Positions 13,020 to 23,869 of a stretch of 64,000 nt of DNA are shown here, piece by piece. Numbering within the stretch: position 1 is the first letter of the stretch; each line of letters starts with the position of its first letter. The stretch lies in contig WNYE01000048.1 of assembly GCA_021396245.1 (NCBI GenBank), positions 1 through 64,000 on the forward strand, given 5' to 3'. The notes under the pieces are model-generated. The model saw nothing but the letters and a program-made list of their open reading frames with translations, was not told the origin of the DNA and ran no database searches. The position numbers and the translations under genes were made by a program. Origin of the DNA: Sporothrix humicola. Its lineage: Eukaryota > Ascomycota > Sordariomycetes > Ophiostomatales > Ophiostomataceae.

Positions 13020-15007
13020 GATTGCGGTGGCTGTGGCGCGACGCGCTTCGATGGATGCGGTCGCGGAACGGGAAGGAGTGGATGGGGTTTGTCGTCGAGA
13101 CCGATTCGCGCAACGTTGATGCGATGGCGCGAGATGTCAAAAGAAGCAAAAAGTGAAAGCCGAAAAATGACGATGCGGGTTGCGACGCGTCGGAAGAAGA
13201 AAGTGAAAAGGAGAGTCGTAAAAGCAGACGTGAAGAAACCGTGAAAGACGGGAGTAGAGTAGGAAATGACAGGAGACGGGGTCGGAACGAAACGATGACA
13301 AGGTACAGTGATGGGAAAGATCAATCCTGAACTGCAAATGTCGTGATGCGAGAGGAACGCGCGAAAACACGAGTCGTGAGAAGGAAATGAAAATGAAGGG
13401 CAAGGATACAGAACGGTAACCAACGCGATGAAATCACGATAGAGCGAGAAGGTTCAGAGATGAACTGGTTCTCGATCACGATCCACGCGTCGCAGCTGTT
13501 GATCCTGATTGAGCAGTGGCAATGGATCGCGCACTGTCAAAAAACCACACACAAACAACGTCCCAAGCCCAGATGACTTCGCGAACAACCCCCCGAGAGC
13601 CCCAAGCGGGAGCAACGGTGCCTCAAAGGCGACGAGGAGCTTAAATCGGCGCCAATGTGTCGAAAGAAACCGGTCGGTGCGGTGATGACTTGTGGATGGA
13701 TTTTTTTCGTGTGTTATGATGCTTTTTTCTCGGTCGCTCAGAGACGAATTTCGAGACAAAAAGCAGTCAGCACTGGTCGCGACAGGCCGAAATCGATATC
13801 GAAAGAAAGGAAAATCGCTCGAGAAGATTCGTACGACGCGGTTTTCGATGAAGAAGACGCGCGATCGACGTGGTTGAGGTTGGGGGAGATGGCGATGTGA
13901 AAAACGGAGGAGGTTGCAGGAGGAGAAAGTGAGGCCAAAAAAGCAGCGCTTCGCACGGCGAGAGGGCAGGGAAAAACTTCGCTCCCTTCCTTCCTGGCTC
14001 CTGGGGGCTTGACCGTGTCCCAAAAATGCGCCTATGCCTAAAGTGGCTTAGTGTACCTCCTTTTTGCCGTTTAGCAATCGCGCAGTGAGCATTGAGTAGT
14101 AAAGTCACGTGTTGAAAAGGGGTACCTGGGAGGTACGTAGAGTGATTGGTTCTCGAAACTTCCCCCTATTGTGGTGCATTCATGGCGGACGGCCTCTCCG
14201 CTAGCCTTGTCCCCATATTGCCCTTGCCAGAAGTACCAGGCAAGTACCCAAGCCCTGAGAAACAAGCTCCGGGTGGCTTTCGACCTTTGGCAGCTTCCCT
14301 CCAAAACGGACCCACACGCCACCCAAAACAGGTGGTTGCCTACGGATGCAGGTGCAGTGAGTCAAGCGGGCAGGAGCGAACAATATAAAAGGGGCCAGTG
14401 GTTGCCACCGACAAAATGGCAAGAACAATTGGATGCCAGGCGTTGCCCCATTGTGTGAGGCCATTCTTAACCCACTTCTGCCACTGTGCACTGTGGAGGG
14501 GGAGGAGGCGAGGCCTTGCAACATTTAACAACCGCCAACAATATAACGACAGGCAGGCCTTTTGCAACGTATTACGACTTCAGAACGCGCTCCCCATGCG
14601 ATTTACGATTTGCGCACGCCATCGCGACCGGAAACGGGCACTGACCAGCTGCAATTTCTTTGTGCTCTCTTTGACGGATCCAACAGACACGAATCAAGCT
14701 TCTTTCTTTTTTTTTCTCTTTCAGGGTCGTTGCACATCCAACGGTTACGACGTTTCGAGAATAAGACAAAGATTGAGGGAACGAGAGCACGACGGGAGAA
14801 GTGCATCATTGCACAGATATGTCATTCCGAAATAAGAGTCCAGTGTGCTATCCTGTGTCCAACCTATTTTTAACATTTATTACGCCAAATCCATGCGCCA
14901 AACGCCATGCAACGCTCATAACGAATCGAGACAAATCAAAAGGACAACAGAACAAAGAACATGTTGAAGATATCCGAGAAAATACCCAATGACACCCCCT
15001 GAACACC
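13020..15007. other. RPB1 upstream region and SWD1 3' flank
   Basis: No gene recognised. The RPB1 side should hold its promoter and 5' UTR; a CCAAT element sits at 13652-13656. A CACGTG box lies at 14106-14111, and a GTAC-rich stretch (two GGTAC blocks) at 14121-14140. A TATAAAA at 14384-14390 on the plus strand has no convincing coding frame after it. Open frames here lack domains. Confidence 0.45.
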
Positions 15008-16613
15008 CTACCGCCGCCTTGTGCGTCCCTTTCCGGCCTTCTTTGCGTTTATCGACGCGCGCTCCTCGGCAGTGATGTGGTCTGCTTCCAGGTCGACACT
15101 CTGGCCATCGCCTGGGCTGCGACGGCGCATCGTGCCCGTCGAGACGGCAATAAACTCTTCCTCGCTGTCAGACTCGCCCAGATCATAAAGAATGGGCATG
15201 CGGAACACGGCGCCCGTGGTGAGGCCGTTGGTGGAGGCAGGCGTGGGCGTAGCCGTAGACGTAGATGCTTGTAGAGATGCCGACAGATAGTCTGCAGCGG
15301 CGGCCGGCAGGTCCTCGTCAGACTGCTGCTCGACGGTCAGGACATCCACCTCCTCGTCCTCCAGGTCGAGGCGGCGCTTGTTGATTTCCTCTTGCGGGTG
15401 CACGTCAAACTCGTCCTCGCGCTCGACGTAGATCTCGTTCTCCTCCACCTCGGCAAAGTCGGGCGCAAGCGCAGACCACTTTTGCGGGCTGGTGACGGAC
15501 CAAATGTTAATACGCCCAGTCTCGAGTCCACAGGCGGCCAGCATGGCTCTGTGCGGGTGCCACTCGATCACGCCCTGCTCCTCCTTGGGGCCCTCGAGCA
15601 TGCGCACGAGCGAACCGTGGTTGCGCTCCCAGATGTAGAGTTCGTGGTTGTTATACGTCGAAGCAGATACGTACTCGGCAGTCGGGCTCAGGGCGATGTG
15701 GTTCCAAGACAGCCTGTTGACAACGTCCTGAAATTTGTGCTCTTCGGGCAGCTGGATTGTGTCTGGATCGAGGTCAGGGCTCGCGAGGTTGGGCATGTGT
15801 AATGAGCGGATAATGCGATCTTGGGAGTTAGCCAGAAGGATCTTGCCGGAGCTGTTGAGGCGCAAGGTCGTGACGACACTACCGCACGCCTTTTTGGAGA
15901 AGATGACCTCGAGCGTCTCGGCGTCGGTGATGTTGATCCAGCCCTTGCTCGTGCCACTCAAGATATGATTGCCAGACGCAGCGTAGATCGTGACGGTTGT
16001 CATTTGCTTTGCGTCCTCCTTGGCCCATTTCTCACGCTGGTTGTTGTCGTCGGTGTCGGGCCGCTTCGGTCGCGAGGGGAGAACATGTTTGACGTCGACA
16101 GGGTCTGTGATATCGACAAGTAATGCCTGGTCTTCGTAGATGGATGCGACGAAGTGTGTTCTGATGAAGGTCTGTGTTAGTCATGTCTCTACCTCCAGCA
16201 CTCCAAATTCGGCGTTTCTTTATAAATTGCTTAATCTCTGGTGGTCTGACTCACGTTTTCCACGGGTGAAGCTCGGCAATGTAGACAGGCGCCTTGAAGC
16301 GCACCTCGCGATGCTTCCGGCCGTCTTGCAGATCCCAGAGAATGGCCTTCCAGCCCTGGCAAGCAGACAACAAGTAGCGGCCGCAGCGCGACCAGCTCAG
16401 CGACGATATGCTTCTCGAATGGCCTCGCAGCTTGCGGGCAACACCCATTGTATCCAGGTCCCAGACAACGACAGTGCCATCGACACGGCCCGAGGCGAGA
16501 TAGTCGCCTTTGCGATTGAAGCGCAGACAGGTTGCATGCCCGGAACGAATAGTGTTAGTGATGTGTTCGGGGTAGTCCTGCAGCAGGTAGTCTTCGGAGA
16601 GGAGGAGATTCAT
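15008..16613 (-). CDS. SWD1: COMPASS histone methyltransferase subunit Swd1 (RbBP5 orthologue)
   Basis: WD40 scaffold of the Set1/COMPASS complex that methylates histone H3 Lys4 in the nucleus. Exons are complement(16255..16613) and complement(15008..16160), 503 aa. The start MNLLLSEDYL at 16613 is the first ATG in frame. The 94-bp intron starts GTGAGT and has branch CTAAC. The first AG after the branch is skipped and the second used, which is the only choice that keeps frame (joining HPWKT to THFVASIYEDQ). WD-type blades are visible as GRVDGTVVVWDL, CQGWKAILWDL and GRINIWSV. The C-terminal part is acidic and Ser-rich and ends in a basic GKGRTRRR tail. Divergent from THG1 with 511 bp between start codons. 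Confidence 0.93.
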
Positions 16614-17124
16614 CGTGGGCGACGGGTGTAGGAGGTCGTGGTAGTTGGCAGTGGCGCCGACATCGACAAGCAAAAACGTCGAAAATTAAATGGGAAAAAG
16701 AGAGGGAGAAAAGAGGCTGAGGATGGGGCAAACGTCCTCTTAAGATTTAGCGGTCGCGGGGTGGACTTTACGCGATAATTTTAACAGTATGACAGGCGTG
16801 TAGCCGCGCTTTTTAGTGATCTGCTACGGACCCTGATTGGCTGCGCAAATGCAGACTCTGGGTGGTTAGTGCCGGCACAGCGCGAGGCTGCAGGGGGTGC
16901 TGCCCGCTGTAACAAAGACCCGAAGCGCCCGTCCACTCATCGCCCCTCCTTTCACCTCCATCCCCATCTGACCTGGTCCTGGCGGCTTGTGCTTTTATGC
17001 TTATGACCTGGAACCCAGAACCACGATCTACGTCCTGCGACCTGCCACCTCTTTTCTTGGGGGTGATCGATCCAGAATCAACCGACAGACTTTCCCAAAA
17101 AATAGCAACTCAAAAGCGACCAAA
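16614..17124. promoter_or_regulatory. bidirectional promoter region, SWD1 / THG1
   Basis: The 511 bp between the two divergent start codons. An inverted CCAAT box (ATTGG) lies at 16836-16840. There is no clear TATA element, as is common for housekeeping genes. No other feature is visible. Confidence 0.5.
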
Positions 17125-18300
17125 ATGGCAAACTCCAAGTAGGTCTCCAAGAGAGCTGAAGACAAAACAAGACGAGAACAAGAAACGAGAAACGGAGAGG
17201 AGAAAGACAAATGGATACTGACATGGGCAGATACGAGTACGTCCGGCTGTTTGAGCAGCCCGACACGCTGCTCCCCAACACGTGGATCGTGGTGCGCATC
17301 GACGGCCGCGGGTTCACCAAGCTGTGCTCCAAGTACGGCTTCGAGAAGCCCAACGACAAGCGCGCAATCGACCTGATGAACGCAGCCGCCAAAGCCGTCA
17401 TGGCCGATCTGCCGGATATTGTGCTGGCCTATGGCGTCAGCGATGAGTACAGCTTTGTGTTCCACAAGACGTGCCAGCTGTTTGAGCGGCGTGAGAGCAA
17501 GATCGTGTCGACTGTCGTATCGACTTTTACAGCCTTTTATATCCACCTATGGCCGACATTCTTTTCCGGTGGACTTGTCGACGACATCCCGCTGACAGCG
17601 CCACTTCTGCCAACTTTCGACGGCCGGGCAGTGTGCTACCCGAGCGTGCAGAACCTACGGGACTACCTGAGCTGGCGTCAGGTCGATTGTATGCCAAATG
17701 GGCCGTCCATTTCCCCTCATGTTCTTTCTGGTGGAAGTATCGAATAGCTAACCCTTCGCCTAGGTCACATTAACAACCTTTACAATACAACATTCTGGGC
17801 ACTTGTTCAGAAGGGCGGAATGGACAGCGTCGAGGCAACAGAGCTTCTCAAGGTGGGTGAATGGGAAGAAACGGGCTCTTTAAATGCCATACTAACAAGC
17901 TATATAGGGCACATTTTCTGCCGACAAGAACGAGATTCTTTTCTCGCGTTTCCAGATCAACTACAATAACGAGCCCGAGATGTACAAGAAGGGCAGCGTC
18001 GTCTTCCGCGATGTGAGTTGAGAAGTGGGCAGGATATAAATACATTTATATGAACGCACACTAACATCATAGTACGAACTTGTCGATCCGGCAAACGCAA
18101 ATGCAGCGCAAACTGCCGAGGCCGCCGACAACCAGGCCGAGCCGCCAACACTGTCCAAGTCCAAGGCCGAAAGCGACAAGAAACGGCGGGCCAAGGCGCG
18201 CATCACTGTCGAGCATATCGACATTATCAAGGACGAGTTCTGGGACCGCCGGCCGTGGCTGCTGACTGGACAGCCAGGAACACTGCCAAAGCAGCTGTAG
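17125..18300 (+). CDS. THG1: tRNA(His) guanylyltransferase
   Basis: Adds the essential G at position -1 of tRNA-His by 3'-5' polymerisation before histidyl-tRNA charging. Exons are 17125..17138, 17231..17688, 17764..17852, 17908..18012 and 18073..18300, giving 297 aa. The first exon is only 14 nt and encodes MANSK up to a split Lys codon. Its intron has branch TACTGAC and a perfect donor, and the joined N-terminus MANSKYEYVRLFEQ matches the family, whereas the in-frame ATG at 17211 lies inside the intron. Metal and catalytic residues are Asp29 (RIDGRGFTKL), and Asp76-Glu77 (YGVSDEYSF). The HINNLYNTTFWAL block is intact across the second junction. The C-terminal region has a charged insert of about 35 residues before the final WDRRPWLL motif. 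Convergent with the TMA23-like gene. Confidence 0.95.
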
Positions 18301-18583
18301 AATGCCGTTTTGTGCTATCTATGCGCTCTTTCCTTGCTGTACTCGTGTCCTTCTGTCTCATGTCTCGTCTCATTTCTTGCCATCCCTCATTGCCATCATT
18401 TTTGTCAACTCCGCCATTTCATATTAGAGACATAATACCCTATATTCGTTGTACATAAATTTAAACGCTTTTGAAATCCTAACCATGCTCGCTATGACCC
18501 AATAATATTGTTGAAAGGAGGATGAAGAAAAAGAAGAAATATCAAAAAGAAATCATCCAAAAACGCAGAACCCATCAACGCCG

Positions 18584-19438
18584 CTATGAACTTGCTTTTG
18601 ACGCCTTCTTCGCAGCCTTATCTGCCGCCTTTTGTGAGGCCTTCTCCTCCTTTTTAGCAGCCTTCTTTTCCTCCTTTTCTTTCAGCTTTTCTGCTGCCTT
18701 TGCCTCCTTTTTGGCAGCCTTTTTCTCGGCCTTCTTGACAGCCTTCTCTGCTGCCTTTTCTTCCCTCCGCTTTGCCTTCTTTTCTTCCTTCTTTATCCGC
18801 TTCGCCTCAACTTTCTGTGCCCTCCGCTCGTCTTTGCTCGACGAGTCTCCGTCTGGCCTCCGCTTCTTGTCCTTCTTCTCTTGTTTTGTTGTGTCGTCGT
18901 CATCGTCGCTCCTTTTCCGCTTCTTCTCTTTCTTCTCCTTCTTCATCCAGTTGGCCGATCGTATTGTTGTGTCTTCCCGCTCGGGCGTCGTCTTGGCCGT
19001 GCTGGCCTCTGTCGCACTCGCTGAGCTCGTCGCCGTTGCGTCTGTGTCTGTGTCCGTATCCATCGTGCCCTCGATCATGCCGCCCCGCACAAAGCTTGCG
19101 TAGAGTCCATATGCGCCGCGGTACTTGCTGTAGCCTTTGTTGCCGCCCAGCATCTCCAACCGTGTCGGCTTTCGTGCTCCTGTGCCCGTTGGCGTCGCCG
19201 TGCCATTTGTGCTTGCGCCTGGCGTTCCAACGCTCTTTAGCTGCTGGTCAAAGGCGTCCAGCCACCACTGGTCTGTGGCCGCCGCTTGTCTGTGGATCGA
19301 TTCGCTGCCCAGGCCCTGCTTGTCGTCTTTGCGCGACAGAAGTAATGGCCGCGCGAGACCGGTCGAGTCGTCTGTGGGATGCAGCGTGTGGCCGAGGCCG
19401 CGCCAGCCTTGCTTCTTGAGAAAGGCGCTGGCGTCCAT
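18584..19438 (-). CDS. TMA23: TMA23-like G-patch nucleolar protein
   Basis: Single exon of 284 aa. The N-terminus (about 1-45) is a G-patch-like segment: an FLKKQGWRGLGHTLHP opening, a RPLLLSRKDDKQGLG stretch, then WWLDAFDQQLKSV. This resembles yeast Tma23, a nucleolar protein linked to ribosome biogenesis. A second short conserved block is GYSKYRGAYGLYASFVRGG (about 102-120). The last 120 residues are a Lys/Ala/Glu-rich, probably helical charged tail with KKEKKEKKRKR-type nuclear/nucleolar signals. The assignment rests on the N-terminal pattern and domain order. Other G-patch proteins are possible, so the symbol is tentative. Its 3' end faces THG1, 283 bp away. Confidence 0.75.
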   Translation of the reverse strand: MDASAFLKKQGWRGLGHTLHPTDDSTGLARPLLLSRKDDKQGLGSESIHRQAAATDQWWLDAFDQQLKSVGTPGASTNGTATPTGTGARKPTRLEMLGGNKGYSKYRGAYGLYASFVRGGMIEGTMDTDTDTDATATSSASATEASTAKTTPEREDTTIRSANWMKKEKKEKKRKRSDDDDDTTKQEKKDKKRRPDGDSSSKDERRAQKVEAKRIKKEEKKAKRREEKAAEKAVKKAEKKAAKKEAKAAEKLKEKEEKKAAKKEEKASQKAADKAAKKASKASS

Positions 19439-19837
19439 TTTGGTGGAGGAGAGAGAAAGGAAGAGGAGGAGAGATAAAAGAAGGTGTAAGGATGTTTCGT
19501 AGTAATGTCGTTAATTAAATTATCATCCTGGCGATTGTATGTCGTGTCTATTGCTCTATAAGGTCGAGGGTATTGTTTATCGTGGGTGAAGGCTCGCTTG
19601 ATGGGAGAAAAATTATGGGAGAAAATCCCCAGAAAGTAGTCAATTTTTCTGCCGGTTTTTCGCAACTTTAAAGTGGGTCCTCTCCCCGCTCACATTTCTC
19701 AGGGTATATAGTGCATATATTAAATTTAAATCCATAAACTACTAAATACACGTAGGTCTACTCAAGGTACAAAGTACGGAGTACATTCCCCATAGAAACA
19801 CCACCGATTCAACATCTTATCATCTCATCTCCATCCT
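19439..19837. other. intergenic between tandem minus-strand genes
   Basis: Promoter of the TMA23-like gene and 3' flank of the next. AT-rich around 19700-19750. A GTAC-dense motif (GGTACAAAGTACGGAGTAC) lies at 19766-19784. Nothing coding is seen. Confidence 0.45.
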
Positions 19838-21547
19838 TCAATGCGCGTAGACCTGCGTGATTGTCTGCGACAACCAATGCGAAATAGGAGAAACAGCAAC
19901 AGTCAGCCATCCAACAAAATCGCCGTACGCCTTGCGAATACCGGAAACTCTCCCCACTCTGCCAAAGTTGAAGCCAGTCACTTTTGACAGCTCTCTTGAG
20001 AAATTGTCGAGAAACGTCATGCCCAGTGCCCAGGCGATGATACCGACAACTATCCAAGCCAAGGCGATGCGTCGCACCCATTTGACCGTGTTGGACCGGC
20101 GCTGTGCAGCGGAAACGATGGCCACATGATCATGCAGATACGGCCATTCGTCGTCCTCTCTCCCTGTCTTGTCCATCGTCTCATGAGAATCATGAGAACC
20201 GTCCTCGGATGCGGCAGTGTCGACATCCTCTGCGTTCTCTGCGCCGTGATTATGGTCAGCGTCATTGCCGTTGTCGTCATTTCCACCGCTTCCACTGCCA
20301 ACACGCACGCCGTAATAGTGTGCACAGTGGCTTTTGGTCAAAATGGACATTGTCGCAGTGCTGACATCTGTGCGGCGATGGTTCCAGCGCGGCGTCAGAC
20401 GGGCGATCCGCGGCCACATCACAATCTTGACCTTGGCCGCGTGGATGTACGAGATTCTCTCTTCGTTGATCAAGTTTCTATCGGCTCTGGCCTCGTCAGA
20501 CTGCGTCGTTCCTCTCGCCACCGCTAGAGCTACCTCTGCCTCCAGCACTTTCTTTTCAGACACGGCATACACGTCTTCGTCGCCGTCGCGCTCTTGGTCG
20601 ACCTCCCACGGCATGCCCGGGCTGGGGAAATCGACCTGGAAGATGCTCGTGGACCAGGCCATGCACAGCGATGCATATCCGGCGAGAGCAACGACATCAT
20701 GCAAGCGCTGATAAAAGACGGGGAGAGTGGGCGCCAGCGTGCCGTCTTCGCCAGACAAGGCTCTCTGCATATTGAGAAGCGGCAGCAACAGCTGGGCTGT
20801 ATGCGCCGTGATGCGCGCCACTTCCGACCAGAAGTACGGCGTCACCACGCGGCCGCCGCCCAAGAAATGTTGCACCTCCTCGCAGCGCTTGAACTTGCGC
20901 TTGTACCCTTCCTCTTTGAGCATGATGCGGTCCCACTGCCCGAGCGAGTCTTGTTGGCTGGCCGTGCCGCCAAACAAAAGAGCTGCAAAGACATGCTCCT
21001 CGAGCGTCTTGGCCAGCACGCCTTGGGCCAGGAACGCGCGCTGCTTGGGGTCGACGAGCAGGGCATCCCAGCCGCCATCGTTCTTGTCCTGACGTGCGAT
21101 CTCGCTGGCATAGTAGAGAAAGGCCGACGAGAACGACGGGTCGGCCCAAGGGCTTTTTGCAGGGGTTGCCAACGGTATGACAAGACGGTCGACGCCAAAG
21201 GTGGACAGGCACATGTCCTCGGACAGCTCAAAGAGCGTGCTGAAAAGCACCTCGAACCAGTCGTCGCTTCTTTCACCTCCAGCGGCGTGCGGCAGATTAA
21301 ACCAAAGCCGCAGTGGCCGGTAGCCAAAGAGATCGTGCGGGAGAGACAGAGGCCGGCGGATGTCCCTGGTCGACTCGGGTTCTGCGTCGAGCGGCTCCCA
21401 CCAGCTCTCGTTGATGCCCAGGAGCTCGCTCGTCTCCCTGGTGAATGTCGGATGAGGTCGAACCTGGTACCGCGTTGGATCCGGGTTGATATCCTGATTC
21501 TCAGGAATTTGAGCCGTCGTGTGCTCCTGCATATTCTCGGTCGCCAT
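19838..21547 (-). CDS. conserved fungal hypothetical protein with one C-terminal membrane anchor (569 aa)
   Basis: Long intronless frame of 569 residues from the ATG at 21547, which has an A at -3. An in-frame ATG at 21628 would add 27 residues that do not resemble protein-coding sequence, so the shorter start is preferred. There is no signal peptide. The main part (about 55-410) looks like a soluble alpha-helical domain rich in Trp and aromatic residues (for example WFEVLFSTLFELSEDMC). An acidic Asn/Asp/His-rich linker follows (about 425-475). One hydrophobic segment lies at about 493-512 (IALAWIVVGIIAWALGMTFL), followed by a short tail of about 57 residues. This suggests a tail-anchored or single-pass protein. 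I do not recognise the family or function. Divergent from eIF4E. Confidence 0.75.
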   Translation of the reverse strand: MATENMQEHTTAQIPENQDINPDPTRYQVRPHPTFTRETSELLGINESWWEPLDAEPESTRDIRRPLSLPHDLFGYRPLRLWFNLPHAAGGERSDDWFEVLFSTLFELSEDMCLSTFGVDRLVIPLATPAKSPWADPSFSSAFLYYASEIARQDKNDGGWDALLVDPKQRAFLAQGVLAKTLEEHVFAALLFGGTASQQDSLGQWDRIMLKEEGYKRKFKRCEEVQHFLGGGRVVTPYFWSEVARITAHTAQLLLPLLNMQRALSGEDGTLAPTLPVFYQRLHDVVALAGYASLCMAWSTSIFQVDFPSPGMPWEVDQERDGDEDVYAVSEKKVLEAEVALAVARGTTQSDEARADRNLINEERISYIHAAKVKIVMWPRIARLTPRWNHRRTDVSTATMSILTKSHCAHYYGVRVGSGSGGNDDNGNDADHNHGAENAEDVDTAASEDGSHDSHETMDKTGREDDEWPYLHDHVAIVSAAQRRSNTVKWVRRIALAWIVVGIIAWALGMTFLDNFSRELSKVTGFNFGRVGRVSGIRKAYGDFVGWLTVAVSPISHWLSQTITQVYAH

Positions 21548-22979
21548 TGTAAGTGGATGTGTTCCGTGACAGTCTGTAGCTCTATGTGTAACTCTGTAGT
21601 TGTAAGATGTAGCAACGTAGATTGCCATCTCATATCAGAAAAATCGACGACCAAAGACATCATTCTTGCTCCCGTGTTAATTATAGCCACACCTTTCCAA
21701 GAGCAGCTACATGTCGCAATGCCTTTGTCGGATCCGGATGCCTGTTGGCCCGGGAGCTTCATCCTGCAAAAAAGCTACAATGCGAGCTGCCAGCCAACAA
21801 TACACAGACAAAGAAGTCCGTTTTGGGAATTTGGCAATCCATCCCTGTCTGTTGGGATGCAATAGGGAAAGCCAGCAAGCAAGCAAAGAAGTCAAAAAAC
21901 AGCATAATGATTGCTGTTCTGAGAAACTTTGAATTAAAATACATTCTACATGTTATTGTGAGAATCCGTACTACTTTCTATATTTTATTTGGTGTTTCTT
22001 CACCGTTGATTCTCATGGATTTTAACATTGAATAATGAACTTTGATTTTCCCATGCGATTTGTTCAAAATAAATATTAAACCAACCACCCTGAAATAAAA
22101 ATTACAGAAAAATCAAATCGCCATGCAAAGTCTATATTCGAATCTAAAAAATCAAAACCTGTAAATGATATGACACTTCCCAAAGAACAACTCAGTACTC
22201 CACGTATTCACTGCTGGTGACCAGCTCACGTGACTGCCTTAAATTCCAGGCATCAACATCCTGCCTCGCACCCACGCTGCCCACCACTGTTTTTTTCTGC
22301 ACAGCGCTAAAGCACCACCTGTCACCACGCGTGAAGACCATTAAAAATTTAAATTTAGACTCAATTTTTTCTCACATTTGGCGCCACCACCACAACCACC
22401 GCCCGCCAATCTAGCCAACCATAGGCCATCACATCACATTGCATCGATTCTGCTGCAGACCGAAACTTTTCTCGCTTCCTTTCGATTCCTGCCTGCTCCC
22501 CCACAACAACATCGCATCGCGCAACCACCCACCACCACCTACGATTTGACTCTTTGCCCGGCGCAAATAGTCATTTTGAACAGAATCTACGCCTCTCATC
22601 GGATACCGGATTATATAATTCCTCTCGCCATCCTCTCCCCGGTCGCGCCTTCCCTCCACGACGACATCCTTGACACTCGACCGCACCTGCTGCTTCGAAG
22701 TCTTATCAACTCTTGTACTGTGTGCAAGAGCCACCCCCACAACTCACTCGACACTTCCTCCCTGGCAACCATTGCCTCCTTCCTGTTGAGTCTTTGTTGT
22801 TCATCGACTTAAAACCTTCGCCCCGTCACTGCGAACTTCGACCTCCCTCTCCTCTTTCACCCCTCACTCACGTCTACCTCTTTCGACCTCTCTCCCAGAG
22901 CACAAAGCATCCCGCCTTGCTTCTCTTCGACGCCATCCTCTCACACCATACTCTCTTCAACCTTCACAAATCCGTCACC
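21548..22979. promoter_or_regulatory. divergent promoter region, orphan / eIF4E
   Basis: AT-rich core at about 21900-22180, then a C/T-rich tract from 22230 to the eIF4E start that looks like a long pyrimidine-rich promoter and 5' leader. A perfect TCACGTGA palindrome sits at 22226-22233. No TATA box is evident near the start. Small open frames here look like leader sequence, not genes. Confidence 0.45.
22226..22233. promoter_or_regulatory. TCACGTGA palindrome (bHLH-type site)
   Basis: Perfect 8-bp palindrome in the eIF4E/orphan intergenic region. It matches the Cbf1-type E-box core known from fungi. Function here is inferred only. Confidence 0.35.
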
Positions 22980-23869
22980 ATGGCCGCACAAGTCGACCTG
23001 ACCACCATCCCCATCTCGCCCGAGGGCGGCAACAACGCCGACACCGCCGACTCCAAGATTGACGACATTACCGTCTTCCACGACAAGGAGAACTTTACTG
23101 TCAAGCACCCGCTGATGCATAGATGGACCCTGTGGTTCACCAAGCCAGCGAGCGGGAAGGTAGGATGACACTGCCTGTGATGGATGATAGCTTCCATCTT
23201 GGAAGACAAGACGACATGCTAACAGACTGACAGGGCGACAACTGGAACGACCTTCTGAAAGAAGTTATTACCTTTAACTCTGTTGAGGAGTTCTGGGGTA
23301 TTTATGTACGTGATCCTCCGCCCCCGGCAAATTAGTTCGTCCATCACACACAATGCTGACCCGTTCCCCCTACTCTTCAGAACAATATTGCCTCGGTCTC
23401 GGAGCTGGCCCTCAAGTCCGACTACCACCTTTTCAAGGAGAACGTCCGCCCCGAGTGGGAGGATGCCCAGAACAAGCACGGCGGCAAGTGGTCGTACTCC
23501 TTCCGCGACAAGCGCAACGTCGATATTGACGAGATGTGGCTGCACACCATGCTGGCTGCCATTGGTGAGACCCTCGAGGGCGAGGACGACGACGAGGTCA
23601 TGGGCGTTGTTGTCAACGTTCGCAAGGCCTTCTTCCGTATCGGTGTGTGGACCCGCACCATTGGCAAGTCCATCCCCGGCCGCGGCGATGGTGACACTGC
23701 CGGCGGCAAGGGCCGCTCCCCGGAGAAGGCTCGCGACATCCTGATGGCTATTGGCCAGCGCTTCAAGGCTGTCCTGAAGCTTCCTGCCAACGAACAGCTC
23801 GAGTTCTCCGGTCATCTCGACGCACAGCACAGCGGCAGCACACGAGCCAAGGCCAAGATGGTTGTGTAA
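22980..23869 (+). CDS. translation initiation factor eIF4E (mRNA cap-binding)
   Basis: Binds the 5' cap of mRNA and recruits eIF4G in the cytoplasm. Exons are 22980..23159, 23234..23305 and 23381..23869, giving 246 aa. Both introns are phase 0 with GTAGG/GTACGT donors and CTAAC/CTGAC branch sites. The start is in a perfect CACCATGG context. Cap-sandwich tryptophans are visible at Trp64 (GDNWNDLL) and Trp110-Glu111 (RPEWED). The eIF4G-contact Trp81 is in VEEFWGIYNNI, and Trp174 in RIGVWTR. The N-terminal 30 residues are variable and acidic as usual. A Gly-rich insert near 184-195 (GRGDGDTAGGKG) sits in a loop known to vary. This is a canonical eIF4E rather than a 4E-HP form because both cap tryptophans are kept. 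Confidence 0.96.

Noticed and set aside
14384..14835. TATAAAA followed by a 145-codon plus frame
   Set aside because: The frame has no recognisable domain and unusual composition for this genome's genes; kept only as a possible non-coding promoter.
20594..21865. 423-codon plus-strand frame opposite the 569-aa orphan
   Set aside because: No protein-like features; it is a composition shadow of the minus-strand gene, which has the better start and a clear membrane segment.
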